From Oscheius onirici (lineage: Eukaryota; Nematoda; Chromadorea; Rhabditida; Rhabditidae), in NCBI GenBank assembly GCA_932521025.1, contig OW051473.1:1364001-1428000 (forward strand): 64,000 nucleotides of DNA, given 5' to 3'. The notes beneath the pieces were generated by a model that saw only the letters and a list, made by a program, of their open reading frames with translations, had not been told where the DNA came from and ran no database searches. Shown piece by piece: positions 11,762 to 23,435 of the stretch (positions are counted from its first letter, which is position 1; the number at the start of each line of letters is the position of its first letter). The position numbers and the translations under genes were made by a program.

Positions 11762-12179
11762 ATGTTTCCAACTACTTCCTGTGCCGTTATTATCAAAGAA
11801 GGAGTAGTTGTTGCCACCGGTCAACATCTCGTCCAAGCCACATTCGATCTCACTAATCACGCTGAAATTGTCGCCATTCGACGTGCCTGTGAAGAATTAG
11901 GTAATTTCTAACAATTCAAAAAATACAATGGAGTTTCAAGGAACTACTGATCTGTCCGACTGTCAAATGTACGTTACCTCCCATCCGTGTCCGATGTGCA
12001 AAGGAGCCTGTGATGTGGCTCAAATTGGAAGCATGTTCTACATTCAAGAGGCTACTTTTGAAGATAGTGATCTCGGAGCGTATATTGTCAATGCTAGCAG
12101 TTTAAGCACATCTGTCGAGTATCTCCCTGTAGCAGATAGACTGAAGCCTTTCCAGAAATGGAGAGAGCTGGGCAACTGA
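11762..12179 (+). CDS. Nucleoside deaminase, guanine deaminase-like (CDA fold)
   Basis: Two exons, 11762-11900 and 11941-12179, join in phase. The first has VIIKEGVVVATG, the usual first strands of the fold, then HAEIVAIRRACEEL with the zinc ligand His and proton-shuttling Glu. The second has TSHPCPMCKGA, the PCxxC zinc ligands. This set matches the guanine deaminase/tRNA adenosine deaminase branch of the cytidine deaminase superfamily, and HAEIVAIRxAC resembles bacterial GuaD-type enzymes. The substrate is inferred, not shown. I chose the ATG two bases after TTTCTTCAG; it gives 126 residues and lacks the usual first helix. An upstream ATG at 11677 could supply it but the phase does not match. 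AATAAA lies near 12262. Confidence 0.8.
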
Positions 12180-12713
12180 ATTGTTGTAAATTGTGAACTT
12201 ATCGGTGCTATTTTTCAATTTGAACAAACAGTTCTTGGGCTCCAAATCTATCTTTTAGTTAAATAAACTCTCAAAGAGTTGTCAATGTAAAAATGAAAAT
12301 AGTTTTGCCTATATGTGACTTAACTGGTATAACTGAAATTTCAACTTTCTCTTGCTGTTGAATTGAATTAAACCGTAAAACCCTTACACGATTTTTATAT
12401 TGTGCACGAATTAATGCAATTTTAAAGTTTTAATGCTGACCCCCAGTTATTCATTATTATGTCATGCTTTCAGTAGACTTTTGTCAAAACTCCCCATTAT
12501 CCAAAGAAACCGTTAGTTGCATCAATTTAGCGTTTCATTCTCCTTCCCTGTGGGAGAGATAAATTCTGCACGTGTTTTGGCTTTTGATCTTGAAAGTGCT
12601 ACGCACAAGCTTCTATCTAGTGGTAACGATAACTCGGTTACGATATCATAAGCCAAGAAATATCAGTGCTGCGTGGCATGAAAAACCAAATAATAAATTT
12701 TCGTTTTATTTCT

Positions 12714-13613
12714 TCATAGTTCATAAAGCCTAGAAGGTAGCGATCCAGTTCTTCCGCGAGATCTTTTCTTTTCATCCAAAGTGCGGACATCCAAATAGGC
12801 TGGTGGTGACATGTACAAGTCCTTCGAAGGATATTCGTTATTGTAACTGGGAGGAGCTCCTGGAAGACGAGTACCGTATGTGGCTTGGATGACACTGAAA
12901 AACCGACTAAATCTGTCAGGAAAAAAGTATACCTCTCTTGAGCTTTGTGAGCCTTTTTCAGCATGACCCATATGAATCTGATCAAAACGACAGAGATAAT
13001 CATGGCTAAAAAATCGAAACTGATGGCCAAAACGTTAAGGGTGAGACTAGCTCCTTGCAGTTTCTTGGAGCAGGGAGGAACGGTTGATGTGGAAATATTT
13101 GCTACACCTGGCGAGCAAGTGGGCAGCTCCCAGGAGAAGATGAATCCAAAGGTTAGACCGAAGATCAGACCAGCTGATACAAAGAAGTAGATACACTAAA
13201 AATCCTAGTATGTGATGGAGCAAAAAGCTTACCAAATATATGGCATAGACAATGGTCAGAGTTATCTGCTGCTTCTGGATTCCAACAGCGCCCAGGGCTG
13301 AGAAAGATGCCGAAATTCCCAAGGACAAGAAAAGGAAAAGAAGCGAATTGTCGGCTAAGACAATGAGGAAAGAGATTTGTATCGCAAGAAGGATGATATT
13401 GAGAATGTGGAGTCTCAACGTCTGGAAACATTGCTTGTTATAAGGAAATAACATAAAGAGACATGTTTGTTTCACAAATTGGTTCTAGCTATCAAAATCT
13501 TTAAATTTTTAAAATACATTTGTTTGGAATACATCCTCCAACGTTTGAGCAAAAAAATACTTGAATGGACTCACCATTTTCCTGACACAGCTGGCTTCCT
13601 CGTTTGCTAACAT
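12714..13613 (-). CDS. Four-TM protein with two PPxY motifs (LAPTM-like layout)
   Basis: Four exons (13613-13575, 13421-13233, 13195-12933, 12894-12714) join in phase to 223 residues. Hydrophobic spans are LHILNIILLAIQISFLIVLA, LLFLFLSLGISASFSALG, IVYAIYLCIYFFVSAGLIFG and ISFDFLAMIISVVLIRFIW. A Cys-containing extracellular loop (ELPTCSPG, PPCSKKL) precedes the fourth. The soluble tail has APPSYNNEY and SPPAYLDV, two PPxY motifs that in other proteins bind WW domains of Nedd4-family ubiquitin ligases. Four spans plus a PPxY tail is the layout of lysosomal LAPTM4/5 proteins, but I see no specific sequence match, so the analogy is structural only. AATAAA lies just past the stop on the minus strand. 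Confidence 0.75.
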
Positions 13614-13954
13614 GATACTGCTAATCAAAGACTTTGATAAGGGCTGAGTTACTGACAAAAACACTCCCGTTTAGCCCACCGGTGGCAAAAACCGTTTGTC
13701 ATGAAAATCTTCTGAAGTACGAGGGAACCCGATGTGTTGAGCGTCGATTGACAGGATAGACGCTTAATTATATTCTTCTTCTTATCTGTGGCCTTAGCCC
13801 ATCAGACAACTTCCCCGTTGAGCAAGACTCTTTTGATGATCAAAAAACGGGAATTGAGAAAGCCAGAAAAGAGGAACAAAAATGATAAAACATTGTTTGA
13901 ATTCTTGTCTATGCAGCATAATTGAACATTTTGAAATCATTCACCAAAAACAGT

Positions 13955-14026
13955 AGGTCCCGGCGAGATTCGAACTCGCGTCGCAGGATTCAAAGTCCTG
14001 AGTGCTAACCGCTACACCACGGGACC
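13955..14026 (-). tRNA. tRNA-Gln(UUG)
   Basis: The minus strand folds as a complete tRNA. The acceptor stem is GGTCCCG/CGGGACC with discriminator U. The anticodon stem is CAGGA/TCCTG around loop CTTTGAA, giving anticodon UUG. The T arm carries GTTCGAATC. The A box (GTGTAGCGG) and B box are intact. It lies alone between the four-TM gene and the LITAF-like gene. Confidence 0.97.
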
Positions 14027-14458
14027 ACAAGATGTATAACATGAACAAACATGGATACTGCCCGTAATTTTCAAGTTTCTGTATCGGAGTCAAGTGTTGA
14101 AATGTTGAATACAGATCCTCGTGTTTTACTACTTGAATTTCGATTCTGTACCATTTTGGAAGAATGCGGTAGCGTAAATCGAAGGTGTTTCTTTCCCTGC
14201 GCCCGTGGTTCTGGTACACAAGCTCTCAATGACATTTATTTTTTTGAATTCATATCATGTCCCTGTTTTCTTCTTCTAACGCACCAAACATGACATTGAT
14301 TTCTGAGCGTTTCTGATAAGGGTTATTCACAGCAGAATAAAATCTTTCAAGGTCTTTCAATTTTTGTGGTTCGTCGTGGCTTATCAATCGTACAAGAGGG
14401 AAAGGAACAATCTTTCAAAATTGTCCGCAGAGACAAGAAAATATTTAAAAAGATTTTA

Positions 14459-15692
14459 TTAGCACCATCGTTTTCTACATTTTCTACATGTCGGTCTATT
14501 GATAAACTTTGGGATTGCTAGAAGACATAAAAATCCAACTATTCCCCAAGGGAAAAAACTCGACATTGACAGAAGAGCTATAAAAAGTAGGAGGCTTATC
14601 ACCACGTAGTTATGCTTCGTTTTTGATGTGAACTTCTTTTTCTAAAAAGGTATGATTTTCTTCAAATTTCATGGCTTACACACGATGTGCAAAGCTTTGG
14701 CTCTCCGAGTAATGAAGACTCTTCAGAAACTGCTCCCTCCCTAACCAGACTGTTTTCTTCGATCATAACTGAAAAAAGCTGTGATTACGAGTTCCGCTGC
14801 CTCTTTTCCCATCAAAGATCTCAACAGGCTACACATTTGGGACGGTCTCTTTCGTGGCAGTCTGATAAAGGAACATACACTTTGTGGAGTACGTAGTCAA
14901 ACTTCAGTCTATTGGTTTTTAGAGAACAGTGTTTGAGCTACTGATGAAACCCCGATGCTCTTCACTTGGATATATGGAAATTATTTTAATAGCTATTTGG
15001 CAAATCTTCAAAGACTATTTACTAGATCTGAGGTATCTCGGCAAACTACAGCGTTGCTTACGACACTCGTAAACCTACTGCATCATTTGAACGTCTGCCA
15101 TATCTGCGCAATTCCTTCTGTCAATGTCTGACCTGATTGAAGTGCATAAAGGAAAATCAGTCGTTAACTAACGAAAAACCCCGAGCTCTGTTTACTAACT
15201 AGGGTGAATTATGAAAATTGACAAAAACATGGAAAGAACTACAGAATACTCTCAGTGGCTTTAGCCTCGTGTGGCCACGTCTGTAGGATATGGCCGTCTT
15301 TGTTTTGTTTTTCTTTTTTCGGAGCATATAGAGACTTTAACTTACTACAGGTTTGTTCCTGTGTTTGACATGTGGTTATTGAGCATGGATGCTCACTTGG
15401 TAGCTTGGGGTACAAGTTGCATTTCCCGCCAGTTATGACCAAATTGGCACCGTAGTCCGGCCTGATATATCTAAAAACCGACGAGTTCAATCGAATTTCA
15501 TGAAAATTACGTTTCTTCGTAGTCTGGTGGAGGTGCTGATGGTGGAACGTAACCTCGGAACAGCGGAGGGGCCAGCTTTTGATGATAGACATCTACCAGG
15601 GCTGGTGGACTGAATTCGAATCTCTCATCGATCAGTTCTTCCACATTGGAAGTGTTGGATTCGCAGTCGGAGTCGTAGACTTGGTCCAGCAT
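14459..15692 (-). CDS. LITAF-like membrane protein with PSAP and PPxY motifs
   Basis: Four exons (15692-15511, 15470-15346, 14768-14680, 14641-14459) join in phase to 192 residues. Exon 1 ends VPPSAPPPDYEET, which combines a PSAP and a PPxY motif and closely resembles the N-terminus of LITAF/SIMPLE. The last two exons give PKLCTSCKKKF, a long hydrophobic stretch (ISLLLFIALLSMSSFFPWGI, then VGFLCLLAI) and TCRKCRKRWC. This CxxC-hydrophobic-CxxC pattern matches the membrane-embedded zinc-binding LITAF domain of late endosomal proteins. Exon 3 also starts with an ATG (14766-14764) two bases after TTTTTTCAG, so the 89-residue C-terminal part might be trans-spliced as its own gene. The middle exon (CNLYPKLPSEHPC) is unfamiliar. 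Confidence 0.65.
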
Positions 15693-17470
15693 CCTGAAAT
15701 TGACAAAGTGAGTGAAAGCTGGGTAAACAGGAGCTTGATGTAATCAGAACTTCCCGGTGCACTATCTTCTCGTTCTCTCGTCTACCCCCTCTTCTGTTAT
15801 CTCACTGGCCGTGAATTCTATTAGATTACGCGTCGATCTCTGTTTCTTTCGGGCCACCAACAAAAAACGGGAGAGAAGGGAAATTGAAAGGCACAAGGAC
15901 AGTAATGCTATTAAGATAAGACAATTGGACACACGTCTTTCGTTTCGAAAAATAGGAAAAACAAGGAGTTTTTCAGTCCTAGTGAAGATTATAGTAGCCT
16001 AGTGAGCACGTGAAATATAATTTCCTGGAGAGGTATACAATTTTCTGGTAACAGTTCTGATTCCGACAGGATCATGACAATTTTGTACGTGTTTCAAGCT
16101 AAAAATATAAAAATCAGTTAAAACTGTGTTTTGATGTGACCATACTCAACTCTGTTAATCTTTGTGCATTTTCTATCTCATGAGATGCCACGATTTAGAT
16201 AAGAGAACAAAATGTAACCTTTGCCTGTTTGACAGTGGTCTAATGCGGAAGACTTCCTTGTCAGTAACGGTACGGTAAATGCTCGAAGCACATAGTCATG
16301 AATAGTAACGAGTAAATACGCTTATTATGGTGATATGCCCTCATCCTTGCTATCAAACTTGCTATAACTTCTAGATGAACTTTACAAAGTGTGTCGCCCT
16401 TGTCAAGTTTATTGCAAATACCATTGGATAACTATCGGAAAACCTGAAGATAGAAGGCTAGCAAAATGCATAAATGTAGAAAATCGGTTAATCTCCTAAA
16501 AACAACTGTTCAAGGCGTTCATAAGAGACCACTGGTTCGGCCCATTTTGCATACCCTTCTACTGCAGCATTTTTCTAATAATTAAGGCAGTTCGTTTTTA
16601 AGACAAGAGTCACATAGTTCATTTGTTCGGTATGCAAACTAGCCAAAAGTTACAGTACGAAAATAAAAGGGACGGTCGGGTCACATTTTCATCTAATAGG
16701 TTCTTGTATTGAAACCGCCTTTACAATGAGCTTCTCGATAATACAAGAGCTAAACAGTCTTATAAAACAATCGGGGTGATAACTGAACAATGGATGTGCG
16801 AAAACTCGATGATTGGTCGTGATGCACCGATCCCCTTAACTCATATTTTCAATCACTTAGTTTTAAACCACTCATTTCTAACCCAAATAAGCTATACTTT
16901 TGAATGGAAAGTTAGCCGTTTTTGACCTTCCTGTCACACCAAAAGTAAGCTGAATTCCTTTTTGGTTGCAGAGTATTGCGCTTTTTCTTGGCAATTGACC
17001 CCTGCCTCGCGGCACTGTTTTATTCATAACTTTTTTTTAGGAATTTGGTTCCGGTGGTTATATACCATTTTCGGAGCAGGACAGGTGTGGCTACAATTCA
17101 GTAGAATATCAGCGAAATCGATTCGATTTTTTTCTAGAATGTCGCTCTCGAACTTGTTGGGAGTATGTAATGGTCACATTTTTGTTCTCCATCTACCGTT
17201 TCTAAAACATGAAACTACAGATGAGCCACTAATTCGTCTGACAAAAAACCATGAAATCAGAGGAGAAAAGGTTGCAAAAGTATCGAAATTTCTAGGTGTA
17301 TCAAAAATTTTGGCCAGGCGTTTTTCAATAAAATTTTTGTTTGTAATCACGGGGTAACCGTGCGCTCCTGTCAACGATAAGCGGTTGGTAAACTGTTTGC
17401 GATATGCCCAGAAGTGACTCCTTTATTTTCCAAGCTCGCGCAAAATGAAAAATATCAATATTTTTCAGTT
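15693..17470. other. Intergenic, no gene seen
   Basis: AT-rich sequence. The longest open frame (16962-17357) has no recognisable motif, no acceptor or donor pattern and many rare codons, and I do not support it as a gene. Confidence 0.5.
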
Positions 17471-20400
17471 ATGAAGGTGCTTTTCCTTCTTCTTATATTG
17501 GTGTGGAAGGCCAGCAGTGATTTGCCCACTGCTACAACATTTTTCAAGGTAAACACTTTTTTCCACAAAAAGTCATAAGCGTAAGCCTTCCGCAACAAGT
17601 TGGCTCCTTTTTGGAATGGCCGTCTTTTCCACAGGAACGCTAATTGGTGTCATTTGCTGGCAACTAATCTGTACAAGAGGCCCAAAATTCACTGTTCCAG
17701 AAAAAATTCCCCTGACCACGACTTTTTTGGCCGTACCTACGGCAAAACGGTCTCGCGCAGAATGTATACTTTTAACAGAATGAAGGTTCTCTTCGCCTTT
17801 GTCCGTGTTTGAATATAAGAACGAAAACTAAGTCTTATCAGCTGGCAAATTTCATCAGAGGACATTTTCAGTTCGTTGGCGTAAACAAGTGCAACAGTAC
17901 TGAATAATCTGGATTTGTGAAAAAGTGGATTCTTTGAGAAAAAAGGGATTTGTCTCTGCCTTATGTTTTTAGGAGACCGAACAAGACGTGGATTCGACCT
18001 TTGTGGGCAATATTGTTCACTTTTTGTTGAGTTCTTATAATCCACTTTGTATTGTTCACTTTTTGTCCGGTCTCCTAAAAACACAGGGCAGAGACAAAAC
18101 TCTTTTTTCTCAAAGAATCCACTTTTTCACAAATCCAGATTGTTCACTTTTTGTGAAAATTCATGGAATTTACGAATAGTGGTCCCCTCTACACAAAAAG
18201 TTTGAACCATCGTTTTCGGCACGGTCCGATTCTTTTTTGCACCGACCCCAGATGGAGATCAGACCGGTCAGAACTTAGCCGAGTCGAGCTGCTCCAAGAA
18301 AAGATCGGGTATCTCCCACTACCTTTCGAATTTTACAGAGCAATATAAGCAGAAAACTAGTATACTCCCTCGTTCCTAAAAGTATCGGCGATTGAACAAG
18401 GAGTAAACTCAGAATAACTGCCTTCCGCCTTTGCAATAATGGCGGAGAACGGTTGAATGCGATTACAAAAAGTTGCCAGAGCGCTGGGTAAAGTCAATTC
18501 CTGCTCAAACAATTTATCAAAAAGGTTTGCAGAAGGGCGGGATTGAACCCGGTTGTGTGGGTGGAGTGGCGACCCTTAGCAATACACCTACTTTTTTGAC
18601 GAAAAAATTTCTAAGTCCCAAAATACACGGCGTAGAGGTGTGATCCAGGCCGAAAATCAAAACTCTAAAAGGAACCCCCTCTGAGATAGACTTAGTTACA
18701 CCTCTATTCAAAATTTCAGAGAAAAATTAGCAAAAATAAGCCCCCAAATCGCGCACAACCGCGGACGCCGGACGGCGGACGTTTTGGAAAACTAGAACTT
18801 TGTCTAAATTTTAAATTTTTCGAGCTACCGACTTGAAAATAAGGCTCTAGGGGTAACTTTTTATGCTAAATCCGATAGAATAGGTGCCGGAACCTGAAAA
18901 TGCTTCTGGCGCGCGCTGCGCGCGATTTTAGAGTTAAAGCGTTCAGCACTAATGGATGGCAAAGCCAAATCCACCGATTTACTTGGGCGTCAAAAATCTT
19001 GGCTCGAGCCGAGATGAGTCGAGTCGGACTCGAGGCATATGTCGAGTCGATTCCGAATCAAGTCCGGACTCAAGTCAGACTCGTGGGGTACCTCGAGTCG
19101 GGTCGAGTCGAGGCGAGTTATGAGACAGGAATCGACTAGGAGTCAAGCCGCTCAAGTATGTGTACTGAATAATATGGGTACTGATAGGATTTCAGTTGAG
19201 TGCATTTTACTTGCAGACATTTTTGAAACAACCAACGTAGTTTTTTGCTTTTAGAAATTGTTCATATTTCACGCAGCGTCGAAAAGTTACTCAGCATAGT
19301 ATATTGTTCACTTTCAAACTTTTCATTTCTCTTACATACAGGCAACAGAATCATTCTTTTAAAGTTGACCATGTGTCTGTGTATAGCCGCCCGAGTAAAG
19401 TGAAAACCGCTGGTGCGGGATCGAACCCACAATGATCGGGCGGCAGCGCTGAACGTGATTAATATATCGCTGCGTAGTCTTGACCGAGCCTATTGACTGA
19501 GTCTTGACTGAGCCTATCTTTCAGAACTTCTTGGCAATTGAGAAAGAACTTCAAAACCAATGGGAAACTCAATATTCAGCCTTCACGTGAGTGTATCAAG
19601 CCATCTATCTATTGGAACTCTAGAGAAATAGTAGCCTCCAATAGTGCGTCATGGGCAGCGGCAGTCCAGAAACTCACTGAATGTTTTGCAGATCAGGCTG
19701 AATTGGCTGAAACTGGAATACAGGTGGGATTTTTTCAATTTTTAAAATTAATTTTTAGAGAATCGTAGCGGCTAAAGCTCGACAAGACACGGAGAAGTTT
19801 CAGAAACAACAAGAGTTTTTTGATTTCTTGAAAGAATCGATTCTCAATCTGAATCAGACTGATTACATTGCCAAGAAGATAGCTGAACGTAAAGAAATAC
19901 AGGACAAAATGACAGATTTGTGGGGGCAGTGGTGGGAGGCCTACCAGCAGAAAAGACAAAAGGACCTAGAGGTGTATTTACCAAAGTTTTTAATGTTTAG
20001 AATCTTCAGAATTACCAGGCCAGCTTAGAGAAGATTCGTCAAAAGTGGACGGAATGGCAGAAGAAATGGAACGAGGCTGTGATGAACCATTGGGAGAAAC
20101 AAAAAGAGGTAGAACCATTTCTTCTTCTTCAAGATCTTAAGAATATAAAAACGACTTGCCAGCGAAATATTTGAAGATGTTTGTTTTAGAAATACGATGA
20201 AGCTAAAAAGGAGTTTGAGGAGTTGAAAACTATGGCCAATAATGAACTCATGAAAAGAGAAGAAGCCAAGAAGGACAGGAAAGAACAGCGTAAGCAGAAA
20301 CTAACTGAATCCAAGGATCAAATAGAAGTAAGCCCAGTTCGGTATAGAAGAAACACAATTTTAGGCTAAAAAAGTCGAACTTGAAAGTCTGCAACAAGAT

Positions 20401-20927
20401 TTCTTCCAGCACATGGGAGTCGTTTTGGAAAAGAAGCATGCAGTGATCAGTTTGATTGACCAGTTGCTATCCGAAGAGGCATCTTTCTATTGGGAGAATC
20501 GTGTCCGTGACAAGAATCAAGGACATTTGGACAAGATAGCCTACCAAAAAGCTGTCTGGGACACTCTGACCGGACACAACATGGTCGAACCTGTAGCAAA
20601 AGCCACCATGCTGGATCAGTAAGCATATAATGTTATGCATATACTTTTTTAGAATAACCGGAGCTTCTGGATGGAGAACTGCAACCTGGGTCCTCCTCTC
20701 CATTTCAATTGTTATCTCGTTTGCCCTGCTTGGATTGATTTTCTACACAATTCAACAACACAAGAATTACGAACGACTGGACCATGTGGTAGTAGCTCCT
20801 CAGCAGGGTGTCTTCTTCGACCATTTGAAAACGGTATAATCAAAAAAGCTTATAATTTTTAGTTTAGGCCCCTGGAGCAGTTGGATACGCGTCAACTTCC
20901 GCGTCAGCTCCTGTAGCACTATACTGA
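17471..20927 (+). CDS. Membrane-anchored coiled-coil protein
   Basis: Exon 1 (17471-17548), two bases after TTTTTCAG, encodes a clean signal peptide, MKVLFLLLILVWKASSDLP. After a 2-kb intron full of repeats come exons at 19525-19586, 19645-19733, 19759-19971, 20010-20108, 20190-20327, 20365-20618, 20653-20833 and 20868-20927, all in phase. The extracellular part is charged and helical (KKWNEAVMNHWEKQKE, EEAKKDRKEQRKQKL), with Trp- and Gln-rich heptads typical of coiled coil. A single membrane span, WVLLSISIVISFALLGLIFY, near the C-terminus is followed by a short tail ending SAPVALY. I know no family for it. Linkage of exon 1 to the rest is inferred from phase and absence of another gene between. 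Confidence 0.7.
17906..18141. repeat. Inverted-repeat element in intron
   Basis: Two arms of about 74 bp (17906-17979 and 18068-18141) are near-perfect inverted copies, e.g. AATCTGGATTTGTGAAAAAG against its complement near 18122-18141. The 88-bp loop and right flank carry ATTGTTCACTTTTTGT three times. It sits in the first intron of the coiled-coil gene and resembles a foldback or MITE element. No transposase is present and no target-site duplication was resolved. Confidence 0.8.
18530..18605 (-). repeat. tRNA-like sequence (degenerate or SINE head)
   Basis: The minus strand has a good B box, GGGTTCAATCCC (about 18539-18550), and an A-box-like TTGCTAAGGG about 30 bp upstream. Stems do not close, so it is not a working tRNA. 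Confidence 0.4.
18900..19140. repeat. Low-complexity palindromic and GAGTCG-rich region
   Basis: A GC palindrome, GCGCGCGCTGCGCGCG, at about 18908-18924 is followed by 140 bp rich in irregular GAGTCGAGTCG/GACTCGAGTC motifs, with several self-complementary blocks. It lies within the long intron of the coiled-coil gene. Open frames here are artefacts of composition. Confidence 0.6.
19395..19470 (-). repeat. tRNA-like sequence with strong B box
   Basis: The minus strand contains GTGGGTTCGATCCCGCACC, a perfect B box in a closed T arm. No matching acceptor stem was found, so it is likely a tRNA-derived repeat or pseudogene. Confidence 0.4.
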
Positions 20928-22789
20928 TATCATTCTATTAAAGTTCTAGCGTCTCTGTGTGCAAAGTGAAAAGTTATCAAACTCAACGCGCTCGTGCGCG
21001 AAGCGCGCCCACTACCACTTTCCCATGGGTGTAAGTTTAAAAGTTGCATAGCAGATGCATGGCTAGCCAGGGCCGGTTTGACCCAGCTCGCCACTCTTGT
21101 GCATGTTTAAAGCGTGTCTGCAGGCGGGGCGATACTATACTGTGTTTGCAGGCAATTCAAAACTATTTTATTCCAAAAACAACGAAAAGAACGTTTTTGA
21201 ATGTTTTCTCGAGTGTTTTCACTTATAAGGTGTCCACTTTCTGTGGTTCACCCCTATCAAACAAACTTTATAAACCAAATTTTTTTCAAAAGTGTCCTGG
21301 AAGCAGAGAAGTACCTTTTGATATGTTTTACATCCAAACTTATCCAAAAAGTGAAGAAAAACACAAGAAAAGTCGAAAGATAAAAACAAAAACGAAAGAA
21401 AGAAAATGGAACTGAACCCATGACCAAATGATCATGAGCTCAGACCACACACCACTGGGCGACGCTGCCATGTTTTCCCATTCTGATCCCGTGCGGTATG
21501 TTTCAGACTACGGGTGTGACCGTTTTTAAATCGTCCATAACTCGGTTTAGGAAGGTGTTTGGCAAATTTGAGAATATACGACGGAATATACTTGCCATGT
21601 GCTATCGAATGCCACTATACTCGACCTCAAACGCCACCTTGACCTGACAAGCTTCTCTTGTTAGTGCCCACGTTCCCAGTAGCTGCAGACTCGCTTTAAG
21701 TAGAGATCATGTGAAAAGCTCACACATCGAACGAAGTCGGTATCCGATCGGAACTATTTCTGGGATAAGAATACTAGACAGTTCCATTGGTCTGAATAAT
21801 TGTTCCACTGACCTGTATTCTCTCAGCACTTCCACGCATCTCCCATTGCCAATAAAATCCCTTTCGACTTAGCTAAGACATGCAATGTTTTCGGACAACT
21901 ACATTCGAAATTTGCTCTCAAATACTTGCAATGATGATGGCTTCGAATGACGTGGCTCCAAACTCCGGCGGTGGACCTTCATTAACCTGCATCGGCGGCG
22001 TGAGAGGTCTGTACCCGCGATCGTGGTCAGGAGAAACGAAAGGAGATGTCATGGACATTGAAAATGCGACCGTTGTGCACTAATTGATCGTATGACACAT
22101 TGTTTACATGAAAGCTGGCTGCAATGTTGGAAAACTATCGAGAGTCGTTTTTTGGCCCTCGCGAACGCATTTTCGGACGGGGCTAATAAAACAAGGCTAA
22201 ATTACTATGTGTAGCTCATGCAAATGGAGACGTTGACAGGGAGGAGAAAAGAATGGGATTGTCCTCTTGATGGACTTAGTGATTTTGGCACGGGATTGGG
22301 GCAGAAGAGAAAAGGTTTTCGGAAAACGGAAATACCACTTCCGATGAGATGTTAATTTTGCCGGAAGGTACAGGAAATGAACATTGAAACTAAAACAGCT
22401 CATTTTTAGAGAAGAAATGGAGAGGGAACGTGGCTTCGCGTCTCGAAATGTTCCCATGCGAAGTATACAAAAGACCCGTAATCTGTATTCATGCCCAAAA
22501 GAGAATAGCTGAGACAACTTCTGAACATTCGTGAAGCACATTATTAGACCCAAAACAGTAAATATTGAGGGGAAGTTTTGGAGGAATGGCTGAATGACCT
22601 GACACGTTTGACTTTTTTGTGCTCACAATTTTATTATCCGCAGACTAATACAAAACTGTAGTTGGTTGTCGATACCTTACCGTGACATCCGTACATCGGT
22701 TATGTAGTGCAGAATGTGGCTGATTGATGATACAAACCTCTCCCTAAAAACTATTTTGACGGATATCACATGAAGCAAATAGGAAAATC
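20928..22789. other. Intergenic, repeats only
   Basis: It holds a GC-rich palindromic stretch near 20990 (CGCTCGTGCGCGAAGCGCG) and a tRNA-like block at 21.40-21.48 kb. No open frame shows conserved motifs or splice structure. Confidence 0.5.
21400..21480 (-). repeat. tRNA-like sequence with A and B boxes
   Basis: On the minus strand GCCCAGTGGT resembles an A box and GGGTTCAGTTCC a B box, about 40 bp apart. A short anticodon-type hairpin (ATGATCATTTGGTCAT) lies between them. The acceptor stem does not pair, so a tRNA-derived SINE or a tRNA pseudogene is more likely than a working gene. Confidence 0.45.
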
Positions 22790-22854
22790 GTCCTGCGATA
22801 TTTCTAACACTGCAGCGCGCACGCACCCCCTCGGTCGCATAAAGCGTTCACCGT

Positions 22855-22926
22855 GGCCGAGTGGTCTAGTGGTATGATTCTCGCTTTGGGTGCGAGAGGT
22901 CCCGGTTTCGATCACCGGCTCGGCCC
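22855..22926 (+). tRNA. tRNA-Pro(UGG), copy 1
   Basis: A complete cloverleaf. The acceptor stem is GGCCGAG/CTCGGCC with discriminator C. The anticodon stem is CTCGC/GCGAG around TTTGGGT (anticodon UGG). The T arm is CCGGT/ACCGG. Identical to the copy 581 bp downstream. Confidence 0.97.
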
Positions 22927-23204
22927 AACCTTTACCTTTTGCTAAATTTTCCCACGGATTGCCTTTATTTATATTTTGGTCTATTCGCATGTCCTTGCGT
23001 TTCATAGAACCAATGTGTTTCTATATTTCAAGAACCTTCTTCGACCGGTTTTTTTACAGGAATTTTTCTTGTAAGGTTACCGTTCATTGTTAATTACTAA
23101 TTTTATCCAAATCTATTTACGCAACCTAAATGCTTACCCGTATTTGTAATTCGCGCAGCTTGGTCTCACAATTTTGCTGATTCGTTTTGAACTTTCTCAC
23201 AGAC

Positions 23205-23345
23205 ACTGCCAGCAAAGTGAGTTAAATTTTAAGCCACTAAAAACGTTGCCTATTTTGACATCACCACAAGAAGACCGACGAGAGTTCAAATGAGGAAAAT
23301 AAGCGATCTGGATCCTGAAAATGGCACGATAAGCGCAAAAACAAC
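23205..23345 (+). pseudogene. Dead upstream copy of the small Lys/Ser-rich gene
   Basis: This block aligns with the first two exons of the gene at 23796. The initiator region ATGCCGCCTAAGTGAGTT is reduced to CAAAGTGAGTT, so the start codon is lost. The second exon (KTDESSNEENKRSGS) ends at an in-frame TGA. The later exons are absent. Confidence 0.65.
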
Positions 23346-23435
23346 ATGCAATACCACAAATGAGAACATCGGGCTACGTTATAGCTAACATTGCAGCGCC
23401 CACGCACTCTTTCGGCTGCATAAAGCTTTCCTCGT

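Noticed and set aside
12714-13613. Firm assignment of the four-TM gene as LAPTM4/5
   Set aside because: Only topology and PPxY motifs agree; I see no family-specific residues, so the entry keeps a descriptive name.
16962-17357. 131-codon plus-strand frame
   Set aside because: Starts with hydrophobic low-complexity text, lacks any family motif and crosses AT-rich intergenic DNA; probably chance.
18900-19254. Open frames through the GAGTCG-rich stretch
   Set aside because: Explained by repeat composition; no splice or domain support.
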